Below are positions 58,618-64,000 of a stretch of 64,000 nt of DNA, one piece after another. How positions within the stretch are numbered: position 1 is the stretch's first letter; each line of letters opens with the position of its first letter. The notes below the pieces were generated by a model that saw nothing but the letters and a program-made list of their open reading frames with translations, had not been told where the DNA came from and did not search any database. The translations under genes were made by a program, and so were the position numbers. Source of the stretch: Nocardioides sp. SR21 (GTDB lineage: Bacteria > Actinomycetota > Actinomycetes > Propionibacteriales > Nocardioidaceae); contig NZ_JAKWJR010000008.1 in NCBI RefSeq assembly GCF_022761125.1, positions 1 through 64,000 of the forward strand, read 5' to 3'.

Positions 58618-59325
58618 TCATCCGACGGCCGCGAGCTTCTTCTTCAGCTTCTTCCTCTTGCGCTCGAGCTTCGCGTTGCGCTCGGCCAGTGCCTGGTTGT
58701 GCGCGCGTAGCCGGGTGACCTCGGCGACCACGTCGGCCACCGCCCCGGCGCTGATCACCTCGAGCAGCTCGGCCTGAGGGCGGCCGGTCATCGGTCGGGT
58801 GGCCCTCCAGCCCGCGTCCAGCGGGAGCTCGGTCGCGTCGAAGCCGACGAGTTCGCCGAAGGCCGTCCACACCGCCTGCTCCGCGTCGACGTCGGGAACG
58901 ACGACCGCGTGCCAGCGCTCCGGGCCGATCGCGTGCTTCCACGCGTCGAGCACGTCGCCCCGCTCGCGCGCGGTGACGACGACGTGCACCTCGAAGCCGG
59001 CCAGCCCGTCGAGCAGCAGGTCGACCTGCGCCGCCGTACACGTGGCGAGCAGCTCCTGGCTGAACACCACGTCGGCCGCGCCCTTGCGGGCGCGGCGGCA
59101 GATCTCCGCCCAGGCGCCCTCGACCTCGCGGCGCTGGTAGCCCCATGCCCGGTGGTCGCGGGTCATCTCGATCGCGGCGCGGAACATCTCCTCCGCCGAG
59201 ATCGCCGGGTGCCGCACGCCGGTGGCCGCCTCGATCTCGTCGGCGTGCTCGGTCAGGGCGGAGTCGAGGAAGCCGCCGCCGGTCCGGGGCGGTCCGATGT
59301 GCAGGTACGCCTTGCGCTTGGCCAT
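58618..59325 (-). CDS. Sulfotransferase-like protein with C-terminal coiled coil
   Basis: A 235-residue protein. The start AYLHIGPPRTGGGFLDSAL resembles the PAPS-binding loop of sulfotransferases (usually GLPKTGTTxLQ) but the basic Lys is Arg and the Thr pair is Gly. DVVFSQELLATCT and VHVVVTARERGDVLDAWKHA follow the Ser/Arg strand that contacts the 3'-phosphate. The last 40 residues are a charged coiled coil (LRAHNQALAERNAKLERKRK). Catalysis is uncertain. ATG 59325. Confidence 0.7.
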   Translation of the reverse strand: MAKRKAYLHIGPPRTGGGFLDSALTEHADEIEAATGVRHPAISAEEMFRAAIEMTRDHRAWGYQRREVEGAWAEICRRARKGAADVVFSQELLATCTAAQVDLLLDGLAGFEVHVVVTARERGDVLDAWKHAIGPERWHAVVVPDVDAEQAVWTAFGELVGFDATELPLDAGWRATRPMTGRPQAELLEVISAGAVADVVAEVTRLRAHNQALAERNAKLERKRKKLKKKLAAVG

Positions 59326-59403
59326 GCCCGAACCGTGGCAGGCGCGTGCGGACGGACGGTGAAATCGGGGTGACCCCCGCTCATCGGTTGTCGACGTGCT
59401 CTT

Positions 59404-59425
59404 CGGTCGTCGAGCCTGTCGAGAC
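59404..59425. repeat. Remnant of the GTCGAG palindromic repeat
   Basis: CGGTCGTCGAGCCTGTCGAGAC carries the inner motif of the dispersed element seen at 22945 and 42444. It abuts the KstR-like operator directly. Confidence 0.5.
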
Positions 59426-59426
59426 A

Positions 59427-59440
59427 TAGAACCTGTTCTA
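59427..59440. promoter_or_regulatory. KstR-like operator before the NTF2-like gene
   Basis: TAGAACCTGTTCTA fits the KstR consensus TNNAACNNGTTNNA perfectly and is a palindrome with two spacer bases. It overlaps the -10 TAGAAT (59439-59444), which sits seven bases before ATG 59452, so binding would stop initiation. Confidence 0.65.
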
Positions 59441-59451
59441 GAATGCGGCGC

Positions 59452-59907
59452 ATGATCACGTCGGACGCCATCACCTGGACCGCCCCCAACGACGACCACC
59501 CGGCACGCGCCGCGTCCCAGCGCTCCTACTCGGCGGTGGCGAAGGGCGACCTGGCCGAGTGGCTGACGGTGTACGCCGAGGACGCCGTGCTCGAGGACCC
59601 GGTCGGCCCGTCGATGTTCGACCCCGAGGGCAAGGGGCACCGCGGCCACGAGGGGATCGCGGCGTTCTGGGAGAAGGCGATCGCGCCGATCGCGACGTTC
59701 GAGTTCGAGATCTACGAGTCGTTCGCGAACCCGGGCAGCAACACCTGCGCGAACATCGGCCGGATCAAGACGTCGTTCCCCGACGGCAGCCACACCACGA
59801 CCGAGCTGATCATGGTCTACGTCGTCCACGACGACGGCCGGGTCGCCTCGATGAAGGCGTTCTGGGAGCCGGAGCGGACGATGGCGAGCTTCACGCCCGC
59901 CTCCTGA
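59452..59907 (+). CDS. NTF2/SnoaL-like protein (ketosteroid-isomerase fold)
   Basis: A 151-residue cone-shaped alpha+beta protein: YSAVAKGDLAEWLTVYAEDA, then VLEDPVGPSMFDPEGKGHRG, FWEKAIAPIATFEFEIYESF and a long sheet ending KAFWEPE. The DPVGPS and GHEGIAAFW segments match the pocket of steroid delta-isomerase-like proteins. It could isomerise, hydrate or simply bind a small lipophilic molecule. The KstR-like operator and leaderless -10 argue for control by a steroid signal. An alternative ATG at 59443 would fall inside the -10. Confidence 0.85.
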   Translation: MITSDAITWTAPNDDHPARAASQRSYSAVAKGDLAEWLTVYAEDAVLEDPVGPSMFDPEGKGHRGHEGIAAFWEKAIAPIATFEFEIYESFANPGSNTCANIGRIKTSFPDGSHTTTELIMVYVVHDDGRVASMKAFWEPERTMASFTPAS

Positions 59908-59910
59908 CGC

Positions 59911-60546
59911 CTAGGTGCGGACGTGGTCGGCGACCCAGTCGACCAGCGGGCGCAGCGCGCGCCAGTCGTCGCGCACCAGGTCGAGCAGCTCGGGGGTGTG
60001 GATCACCGGCTCGAAGCCGAGCGGGTGACCGACGGTCAGTGACCGGTGCCGGAGCAGCTCGATGCGCGGGTGTCCGGCGTCGTAGCCGCGCGGCGTGGTC
60101 TTGAGCCGGTCGCCGCCGATCTCGAAGCCCTTCTTCTCCAGCGTGCGCAGGATCCTCTCCAGCTCGGGGCCGAACCGGTCGTGCGCGACCGACTCACGGA
60201 ACGCCGCGAGCCGCGGAGCGCTGGCCTCGTAGAACCCGGCACCCGTCCGCACGCCGCGGGGCGAGACCTCGACGTACCACCCGGTGGCCTCGCCGACGCG
60301 CACGAACGCGCCCTGGTGGGTCTTGTACGGCGTCTTGTCCTTCGCGAACCGGACGTCGCGGTACGGGCGGAAGATCTTCGCGGTGCCGAACTCCGGCTCG
60401 AGCGCGGCGCACAGTGCGGTCATCGGCGCCTTGACGCTCGCGTCGTAGACCGCCTTGTTCTTCTCCCAGAACGCCTTGGTGTTGTCGACCTCGAGGTCGT
60501 CGTAGAAGTCGAGCGCGGCGCTCGGGAAGCCTTCGAACTCACTCAC
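59911..60546 (-). CDS. DUF2461 family protein
   Basis: A 211-residue protein with the DUF2461 pattern: FPSAALDFYDDLEVDNTKAF near the N-terminus, FRPYRDVRFAKDKTPYKTH (RDVRFSKDKxPYK signature), GWYVEVSPRGVRTGAGFYEA and RIELLRHRSLTVGHPL. The fold is uncharacterised and function unknown. GTG 60546 lies six bases after TACGCT, a leaderless arrangement. It converges with the NTF2-like gene three bases apart. Confidence 0.9.
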   Translation of the reverse strand: MSEFEGFPSAALDFYDDLEVDNTKAFWEKNKAVYDASVKAPMTALCAALEPEFGTAKIFRPYRDVRFAKDKTPYKTHQGAFVRVGEATGWYVEVSPRGVRTGAGFYEASAPRLAAFRESVAHDRFGPELERILRTLEKKGFEIGGDRLKTTPRGYDAGHPRIELLRHRSLTVGHPLGFEPVIHTPELLDLVRDDWRALRPLVDWVADHVRT

Positions 60547-60584
60547 CGCGCCAGCGTAGGACCCGGCCGGTGGCTCGGACGTGA

Positions 60585-60620
60585 CGAGGTGGCGACGCCC
60601 GCTGCAGCACCGCCACCTCG
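60585..60620. terminator. 10-bp hairpin after the tRNA region
   Basis: CGAGGTGGCG (60585-60594) and CGCCACCTCG (60611-60620) enclose a 16-base loop. It may end minus-strand transcription coming from the tRNA. Confidence 0.5.
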
Positions 60621-60725
60621 CGTTGCGTGTCGCGCCCCCGCAACCGACACACCAGGTCCAACGTGAGGACCGGCGGGAGGTGACGGGTGCAGCGGAATCT
60701 CACCCTCTGGGGTGGGCTCTGCGTC

Positions 60726-60786
60726 GTCGAGACACCTGAATCGGCCCTTATCCGGGCGGAAACGGGGCCATCTCGGGTGTCTCGAC
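60726..60786. repeat. Long dyad with 11-bp arms
   Basis: GTCGAGACACC (60726-60736) and GGTGTCTCGAC (60776-60786) flank a 39-base centre that itself contains GGCCC/GGGCC pairing. Its arm sequence is related to the dispersed TGTCGAGACC elements. Confidence 0.6.
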
Positions 60787-60859
60787 GGCAAATGGCCGGG
60801 TTGAGCAGGGTGTCGCGACCGGGGGGGCGCGATCGGGGGGCGCGACCGGGGGGCGGTGA

Positions 60860-61057
60860 GGAGCGGATGACGAGACTCGAACTCACGACGTCGACGTCGA
60901 GCGGAGTGTCGCGCTCGTGGGCGCGACCTCGGACCGGTGTTGGAGCGGTGTTGCGTGCGGTGAGGAGCGGATGACGAGACTCGAACTCGCGTCGTCGACG
61001 TTGAGCAGAGTGTCGCGCTCGTGGGCGCGACCTTGGGGCGCGACCTTGGGGCGGTGT
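60860..61057. repeat. Two partial copies of the tRNA-Gly 3' half in tandem
   Basis: GGAGCGGATGACGAGACTCG and the following AACTC (25 bases, T-arm plus 3' acceptor strand of the tRNA) occur at 60860-60884 and 60964-60988, and once more in the tRNA at 61059-61083. Spacing is 104 and 95 bases. The spacers also share GTGTCGCGCTCGTGGGCGCG. They lie on the 3' side of the tRNA. Confidence 0.8.
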
Positions 61058-61133
61058 TGGAGCGGATGACGAGACTCGAACTCGCGACATCGACCTTGGG
61101 AAGGTCGCGCTCTACCAACTGAGCTACATCCGC
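61058..61133 (-). tRNA. tRNA-Gly (anticodon CCC)
   Basis: A 76-base gene with all four arms: acceptor GCGGATG/CATCCGC, D arm GCTC/GAGC, anticodon stem CGACC/GGTCG with loop TTCCCAA (anticodon CCC), variable ATGTC, T arm GCGAG/CTCGT with TTCGAGT loop, discriminator T and encoded CCA. It reads GGG codons. It lies 25 bases after the SGNH gene stop on the same strand. Confidence 0.97.
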
Positions 61134-61158
61134 CTGACCCCGGAGGGTCGCGGGAATC

Positions 61159-61920
61159 CTAGTCGATCGGCAGGAGGGTGGAGCGCTTCGGGTCGAGGCC
61201 GTCGCCCGACGAGCGCCCGGTGAGCCGGCGGTGCACCCACGGGATCGCCATGGTGCGCATCCAGTCGAGGTTCTCGCGGCGCTGCTCGGCGCGGGTGAGG
61301 GCCGGCGCGTCGACGAGGGGGAGCGCCTCGAGGGCGTGGGGTACGTCGAGGGTGTCGAGCACCTCGATCGCCATCCGCTGGTGGCCGGCCGGCCCCAGGT
61401 GCATCCGGTCGGCGTCCCAGTAGCGCCAGTCGCGGTACTCGCGCATCCGCCAGAAGTCGACGAGGTCGGCGCCGACGCGGCGGGCGCTGTCGCGCACGAA
61501 CTCGTTGTACAGCGCGAACCGCCCGCGCAGCGGCCGGTAGATCGCGGAGCCGCCGGGGTCGAACGCGGTGAACACCACGAGCCGGGCACCGGTCGCGGCG
61601 AGCCGGCCGAGCGCGTCGTCGTACCGCTCCGCCAGGGCGTCGATGTCGACCTTGGGCCGGAGGATGTCGTTGGCGCCGGCGTAGATCGTGACCAGGTCGG
61701 GGCCGAGGGCGATGGCGGGCTCGAGCTGCTCGTCGAGGATCGCGGGGAGCTTGCGGCCGCGGATCGCGAGGTTGGCGTACCCGAAGTCGGGGTTCTCGCG
61801 GGACAGGACCTCGGCGACGCGGTCGGCCCAGCCGCGCAGCCCGTTGGGCCGGGTCGGGTCGGGATCGCCGACACCCTCGGTGAACGAGTCGCCGAGGGCG
61901 ACGTAGCGCTGGAAGCTCAC
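61159..61920 (-). CDS. SGNH/GDSL-family hydrolase
   Basis: A 253-residue esterase-like protein without signal peptide. Block I is ALGDSFTEGVG (Ser nucleophile), block III YAGANDIL, and block V DRMHLGPAGHQ with the catalytic Asp-x-x-His. SGNH enzymes cleave acyl esters on lipids or carbohydrates. GTG 61920 lies six bases after GACAAT, a leaderless start. It is divergent from dcd across 63 bases. An extra C-terminal helical region (ALTRAEQRRENLDWMRTMAI) extends beyond the family core. Confidence 0.92.
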   Translation of the reverse strand: MSFQRYVALGDSFTEGVGDPDPTRPNGLRGWADRVAEVLSRENPDFGYANLAIRGRKLPAILDEQLEPAIALGPDLVTIYAGANDILRPKVDIDALAERYDDALGRLAATGARLVVFTAFDPGGSAIYRPLRGRFALYNEFVRDSARRVGADLVDFWRMREYRDWRYWDADRMHLGPAGHQRMAIEVLDTLDVPHALEALPLVDAPALTRAEQRRENLDWMRTMAIPWVHRRLTGRSSGDGLDPKRSTLLPID

Positions 61921-61983
61921 CGTCCCATTGTCGGACTCGGCGGGCACGACCACCGAAGCGGGGTCCGCCGGTAGGGTGCGACC

Positions 61984-62559
61984 GTGCTGCTGTCTGACCG
62001 CGACATCCTGGCCCAGATCGACCAAGGCCGGATCGCCATGGATCCGTGGGATCCCGCCATGCTGCAACCGTCGTCGATCGACGTCCGGCTGGACCGGTTC
62101 TTCCGGGTGTTCGAGAACCACCGGTACCCGCACATCGACCCGGCCGCCGACCAGTCGGACCTGACCCGCGAGGTCGAGCCCGAGGGCGACGAGCCGTTCA
62201 TCCTGCACCCGGGCGAGTTCGTGCTGGGGTCGACGTACGAGGTCGTGTCGCTGCCCGACGACATCGCGGCCCGCGTCGAGGGCAAGTCCTCGCTCGGCCG
62301 CCTGGGGCTGCTGACCCACGCGACCGCCGGCTTCGTGGACCCGGGCTTCTCCGGCCACGTGACGCTGGAGCTGGCGAACGTCGCAACGCTGCCGATCAAG
62401 CTCTACCCGGGCATGAAGATCGGCCAGTTCTGCTTCTTCCAGCTCACCTCGGCGTCCGACCACCCGTACGGCTCGGCGAAGTACGGGTCGCGCTATCAGG
62501 GCCAGCGGGGCCCGACGCCGTCGCGGTCGTTCCAGAACTTCCACCGGACCCAGATCTGA
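61984..62559 (+). CDS. dcd: dCTP deaminase, dUMP-forming type
   Basis: A 191-residue trimeric enzyme. [20 protein letters not shown] start; [20 protein letters not shown] contains the nucleotide loop and the catalytic Glu lies in [12 protein letters not shown]. Length and the [10 protein letters not shown] motif fit the bifunctional actinobacterial dCTP deaminase/dUTPase, which yields dUMP for thymidylate synthesis. The C-terminal tail ([20 protein letters not shown]) closes over the active site. GTG 61984 lies six bases after TAGGGT (leaderless). Confidence 0.94.
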   Translation: MLLSDRDILAQIDQGRIAMDPWDPAMLQPSSIDVRLDRFFRVFENHRYPHIDPAADQSDLTREVEPEGDEPFILHPGEFVLGSTYEVVSLPDDIAARVEGKSSLGRLGLLTHATAGFVDPGFSGHVTLELANVATLPIKLYPGMKIGQFCFFQLTSASDHPYGSAKYGSRYQGQRGPTPSRSFQNFHRTQI

Positions 62560-62566
62560 GAACCCG

Positions 62567-62590
62567 TGAGGTTAGGCTACCCTAACCTCA
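62567..62590. promoter_or_regulatory. IdeR/DtxR iron box
   Basis: TGAGGTTAGG and CCTAACCTCA are perfect complements around CTAC. The core TTAGGCTACCCTAA matches the DtxR/IdeR box at 13 of 14 positions. The last base of the palindrome is the first base of the SIP start codon, so iron-loaded repressor would block initiation. Confidence 0.85.
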
Positions 62591-63543
62591 TGACCACGAC
62601 CCAGGACCGGCTGCCGATGATCCTCGACGAGGTCGAGGTGGTCCGCGTGGAGCGGCTGTCTCCCGCGTTCGTCCGCGTCGAGCTGGGCGGCGCCTGCCTC
62701 GCCGAGTTCGGTGTCGACGGACCGCTCTACGACCAGCGGATCAAGCTCGTGTTCCCGGGGGTGCCCGGCGGGCCGCCCCCGTCGTTCGAGGGCGCCGACG
62801 ACTCGTGGTGGGACACCTGGCTGTCGCGCCCCGAGGAGGAGCGCGGCCACATGCGCACCTACACCGTGCGCGACGTGCGCGGCGAGGGCGAGGACACCCG
62901 CCTGGTCGTCGACATCGTCGTGCACGCCGACGCCCACGGCGACGTGGGCCCGGGCTGCGCGTGGGCCGAGCGAGCCGCGGTCGGCGACCGCCTCGTGGTG
63001 ATCTGCCCGCGCCGCGGCGAGCAGTACGGCGGCATCGAATTCGTGCCGGGTACGGCGGCGCGGCTGCTGCTGGTCGGCGACGAGACCGCGGTCCCCGCGG
63101 TGTGCGCGATCCTGAGTCAGCTGCCGTGGGACGCGAAGGGCGCGGCGTTCCTCGAGGTCCCCACCGAGGCCGACATCCAGACCGTCCAGCACCCCGAGGG
63201 GGTCGAGGTGGTCTGGCTGGCTCGCGAGGACGGCGCCCACGGTGCCGGCCTGCACGCCGCGGTGCTGGAGCACCTCGGCGCCGGCGGCGCGGTGGTCGAG
63301 GTGGAGCCCGAGGACGTGGACCCCGACCTGTGGGAGACCCCGACGTACTCCTCGTCCGGCGAGGACGTCGAGGCGGTGCTGACCCCGGTCGGCCACGACC
63401 TCGGCGACCTCTACGCCTGGATCGCCGGCGAGTCCGCGCTGGTCACCGGCCTGCGCCGCGCGCTGGTCAAGGACCTCGGCATGGACCGGCGCCAGGTCGC
63501 CTTCATGGGCTACTGGCGCCGCGGCGTGAGCATGAAGTCCTAG
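62590..63543 (+). CDS. Siderophore-interacting protein (ferric-siderophore reductase)
   Basis: A 317-residue FAD-binding protein of the SIP (ViuB-like) family. HMRTYTVRDVRG is the FAD motif (RxYTxR), LVVDIVVHADAHGDVGPGCA the family signature, LLLVGDETAVPAVCAILSQL the NAD-side strand, and GYWRRGVS the C-terminal motif. It reduces ferric siderophores in the cytoplasm to free iron. It is governed by the iron box just before it. ATG 62590. Confidence 0.94.
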   Translation: MTTTQDRLPMILDEVEVVRVERLSPAFVRVELGGACLAEFGVDGPLYDQRIKLVFPGVPGGPPPSFEGADDSWWDTWLSRPEEERGHMRTYTVRDVRGEGEDTRLVVDIVVHADAHGDVGPGCAWAERAAVGDRLVVICPRRGEQYGGIEFVPGTAARLLLVGDETAVPAVCAILSQLPWDAKGAAFLEVPTEADIQTVQHPEGVEVVWLAREDGAHGAGLHAAVLEHLGAGGAVVEVEPEDVDPDLWETPTYSSSGEDVEAVLTPVGHDLGDLYAWIAGESALVTGLRRALVKDLGMDRRQVAFMGYWRRGVSMKS

Positions 63544-63674
63544 CGCACCGATCGCACGCGCCTGGCGGCGTTGTCGTCGCTCGACGTCCCGTTTCGCTTG
63601 AAGGGCGCTTCGCCAGGAGGACGCCTTCGCTCCTCCGCCGTGCCCGGCACGCGCGCTCGGCGCGCTGGTGGTGG

Positions 63675-63830
63675 TCAGTTGTCGATCTTGTCGGCGATCC
63701 GGTGCAGCCGCTGGGCGAGCAGGTGCCGGTGTGCGGTGGCGGGCAGCTTCGGGGTGCCCGCGCGGGCGATGCGCTCGGCGAGCTGGTGGCGGTTCGCCTC
63801 GGCTTCGAGGGCGATGTTCGTGTGCTCCAT
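63675..63830 (-). CDS. Small hypothetical protein, 51 aa
   Basis: A His/Ala/Arg-rich helical peptide beginning MEHTNIALEAEANRHQLAER and ending DKIDN. AGGAGA lies six bases before the ATG at 63830, a good ribosome site. It is downstream of, and on the same strand as, the DUF4097 gene and probably shares its transcript. No family is recognised. The 131 bases between it and the SIP stop hold no ORF. Confidence 0.65.
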   Translation of the reverse strand: MEHTNIALEAEANRHQLAERIARAGTPKLPATAHRHLLAQRLHRIADKIDN

Positions 63831-63871
63831 GACGTTCTCCTCTGTTCCTGATGGCGGGTGGGACGGGGTGC

Positions 63872-64000
63872 TCAGACCTCGGTCAGGACGATGTCGCCAC
63901 TGACGGTCCGGGCGCGCAGCTCGAGGTGCTCGGCGCCGTCGGCGGGCTCACCGGCGCCCTGCAGGCTGGAGCGGATCTCGCCGCTGACGGTGGAGATCTC
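63872..64000 (-). CDS. DUF4097-type protein, C-terminal part
   Basis: The gene runs off the window edge. The last 42 residues read EISTVSGEIRSSLQGAGEPA and end ARTVSGDIVLTEV. The repeated TVSGEI/TVSGDI strands are the hallmark of DUF4097 beta-helix (adhesin-like) domains, which often sit next to membrane stress regulators. The N-terminal part, and any membrane anchor, is outside the window. Confidence 0.85.
   Translation of the reverse strand, partial: EISTVSGEIRSSLQGAGEPADGAEHLELRARTVSGDIVLTEV

Larger units (their letters stand above)
60547..61057. other. Gene-free block of 511 bases rich in dyads and repeats
   Basis: No convincing ORF lies between the DUF2461 start and the tRNA 3' end. 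The region holds a 10-bp hairpin (60585-60620), an 11-bp dyad (60726-60786), G-tract clusters (60815-60860) and two partial tRNA copies. GC content is high and the strand bias of G runs suggests slipped-strand expansion. Confidence 0.7.

Noticed and set aside
60860..61133. Regularly spaced repeats considered as a CRISPR array
   Set aside because: Only three units, each unit is a tRNA 3' half, spacers are similar to each other and no cas gene is near.
60547..61133. Prophage or integrative element at the tRNA
   Set aside because: No integrase, excisionase or phage gene lies in the window; only possible att-like duplications remain, reported as a finding.
63544..63674. Possible gene between the SIP stop and the small minus-strand gene
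   Set aside because: Short frames with no start signal or motif; some GC-rich hairpin potential only.

Overview
The window is GC-rich chromosomal DNA with short intergenic gaps, many GTG starts and many genes whose start codon lies 6-7 bases after a TANNNT-like -10 box (leaderless transcripts). Gene content points to an actinobacterium of the Nocardioidaceae type (Nocardioides, Pimelobacter or a relative): a FadE5-like acyl-CoA dehydrogenase, a DesA3-like desaturase with its reductase, a DUF6458 protein, a bifunctional-type dCTP deaminase, an IdeR/DtxR iron box, and dispersed GGTCGAG...CTCGACC palindromic repeats. I see no prophage, transposase, CRISPR array or secondary-metabolite cluster. 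Species assignment is inference.

Layout. 1-3.1 kb: small hypothetical genes, a GH43-like secreted protein and a CDF metal exporter. 3.1-7.7 kb: a LuxR-type regulator divergent from an E1alpha-E1beta-E2 2-oxoacid dehydrogenase operon that has no E3 gene. 7.7-10.6 kb: peptidase E, DUF2804, secreted beta-helix protein. 10.6-15.2 kb (minus): epimerase, fused acetyl-CoA carboxyltransferase, SDR with a KstR-like operator, M20 peptidase. 15.3-19.0 kb (minus): ABC exporter pair, then an ECF sigma factor translationally coupled to an M1 lipoprotein peptidase. 19.1-27.1 kb: Ser/Thr kinase, PaaN, MFS exporter, YtcJ-like amidohydrolase, second CDF protein. 27.2-35.6 kb: a complete-looking amino-sugar operon (ROK repressor, CUT1 ABC transporter without its ATPase, GH3 hexosaminidase, ROK kinase, compact NagA, NagB), closed by a strong terminator.

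35.6-43.2 kb: DinB-like, HIT and WYL proteins, fasciclin protein, and a PucR-type regulator divergent from the reductase-desaturase operon. 43.3-53.9 kb: phosphoglucomutase, TerD, membrane proteins, SDR, mycothiol-transferase-like protein, lysE-lysG pair, and a CocE-type hydrolase carrying two compensating frameshifts. 54.1-58.5 kb: FadE-type dehydrogenase, then tandem TauE/SafE exporters with an Rrf2 regulator. 58.6-64 kb: sulfotransferase-like protein, NTF2-like protein under a second KstR-like operator, DUF2461, tRNA-Gly(CCC) trailed by two partial copies of its own 3' half, SGNH hydrolase, dcd, siderophore-interacting protein behind an iron box, and a truncated DUF4097 gene.

How genes work together. 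The amino-sugar operon would import GlcNAc-containing oligosaccharides, hydrolyse them (GH3), phosphorylate GlcNAc (ROK kinase), deacetylate (NagA) and deaminate (NagB) to fructose-6-phosphate. The TauE/SafE-Rrf2 group looks like regulated sulfite or organosulfur export. Two perfect matches to the KstR operator consensus, one before an SDR and one before an NTF2/ketosteroid-isomerase-fold protein about 47 kb apart, suggest a small steroid-responsive regulon. All functional calls come from reading translations and motifs by eye; no database search was run.
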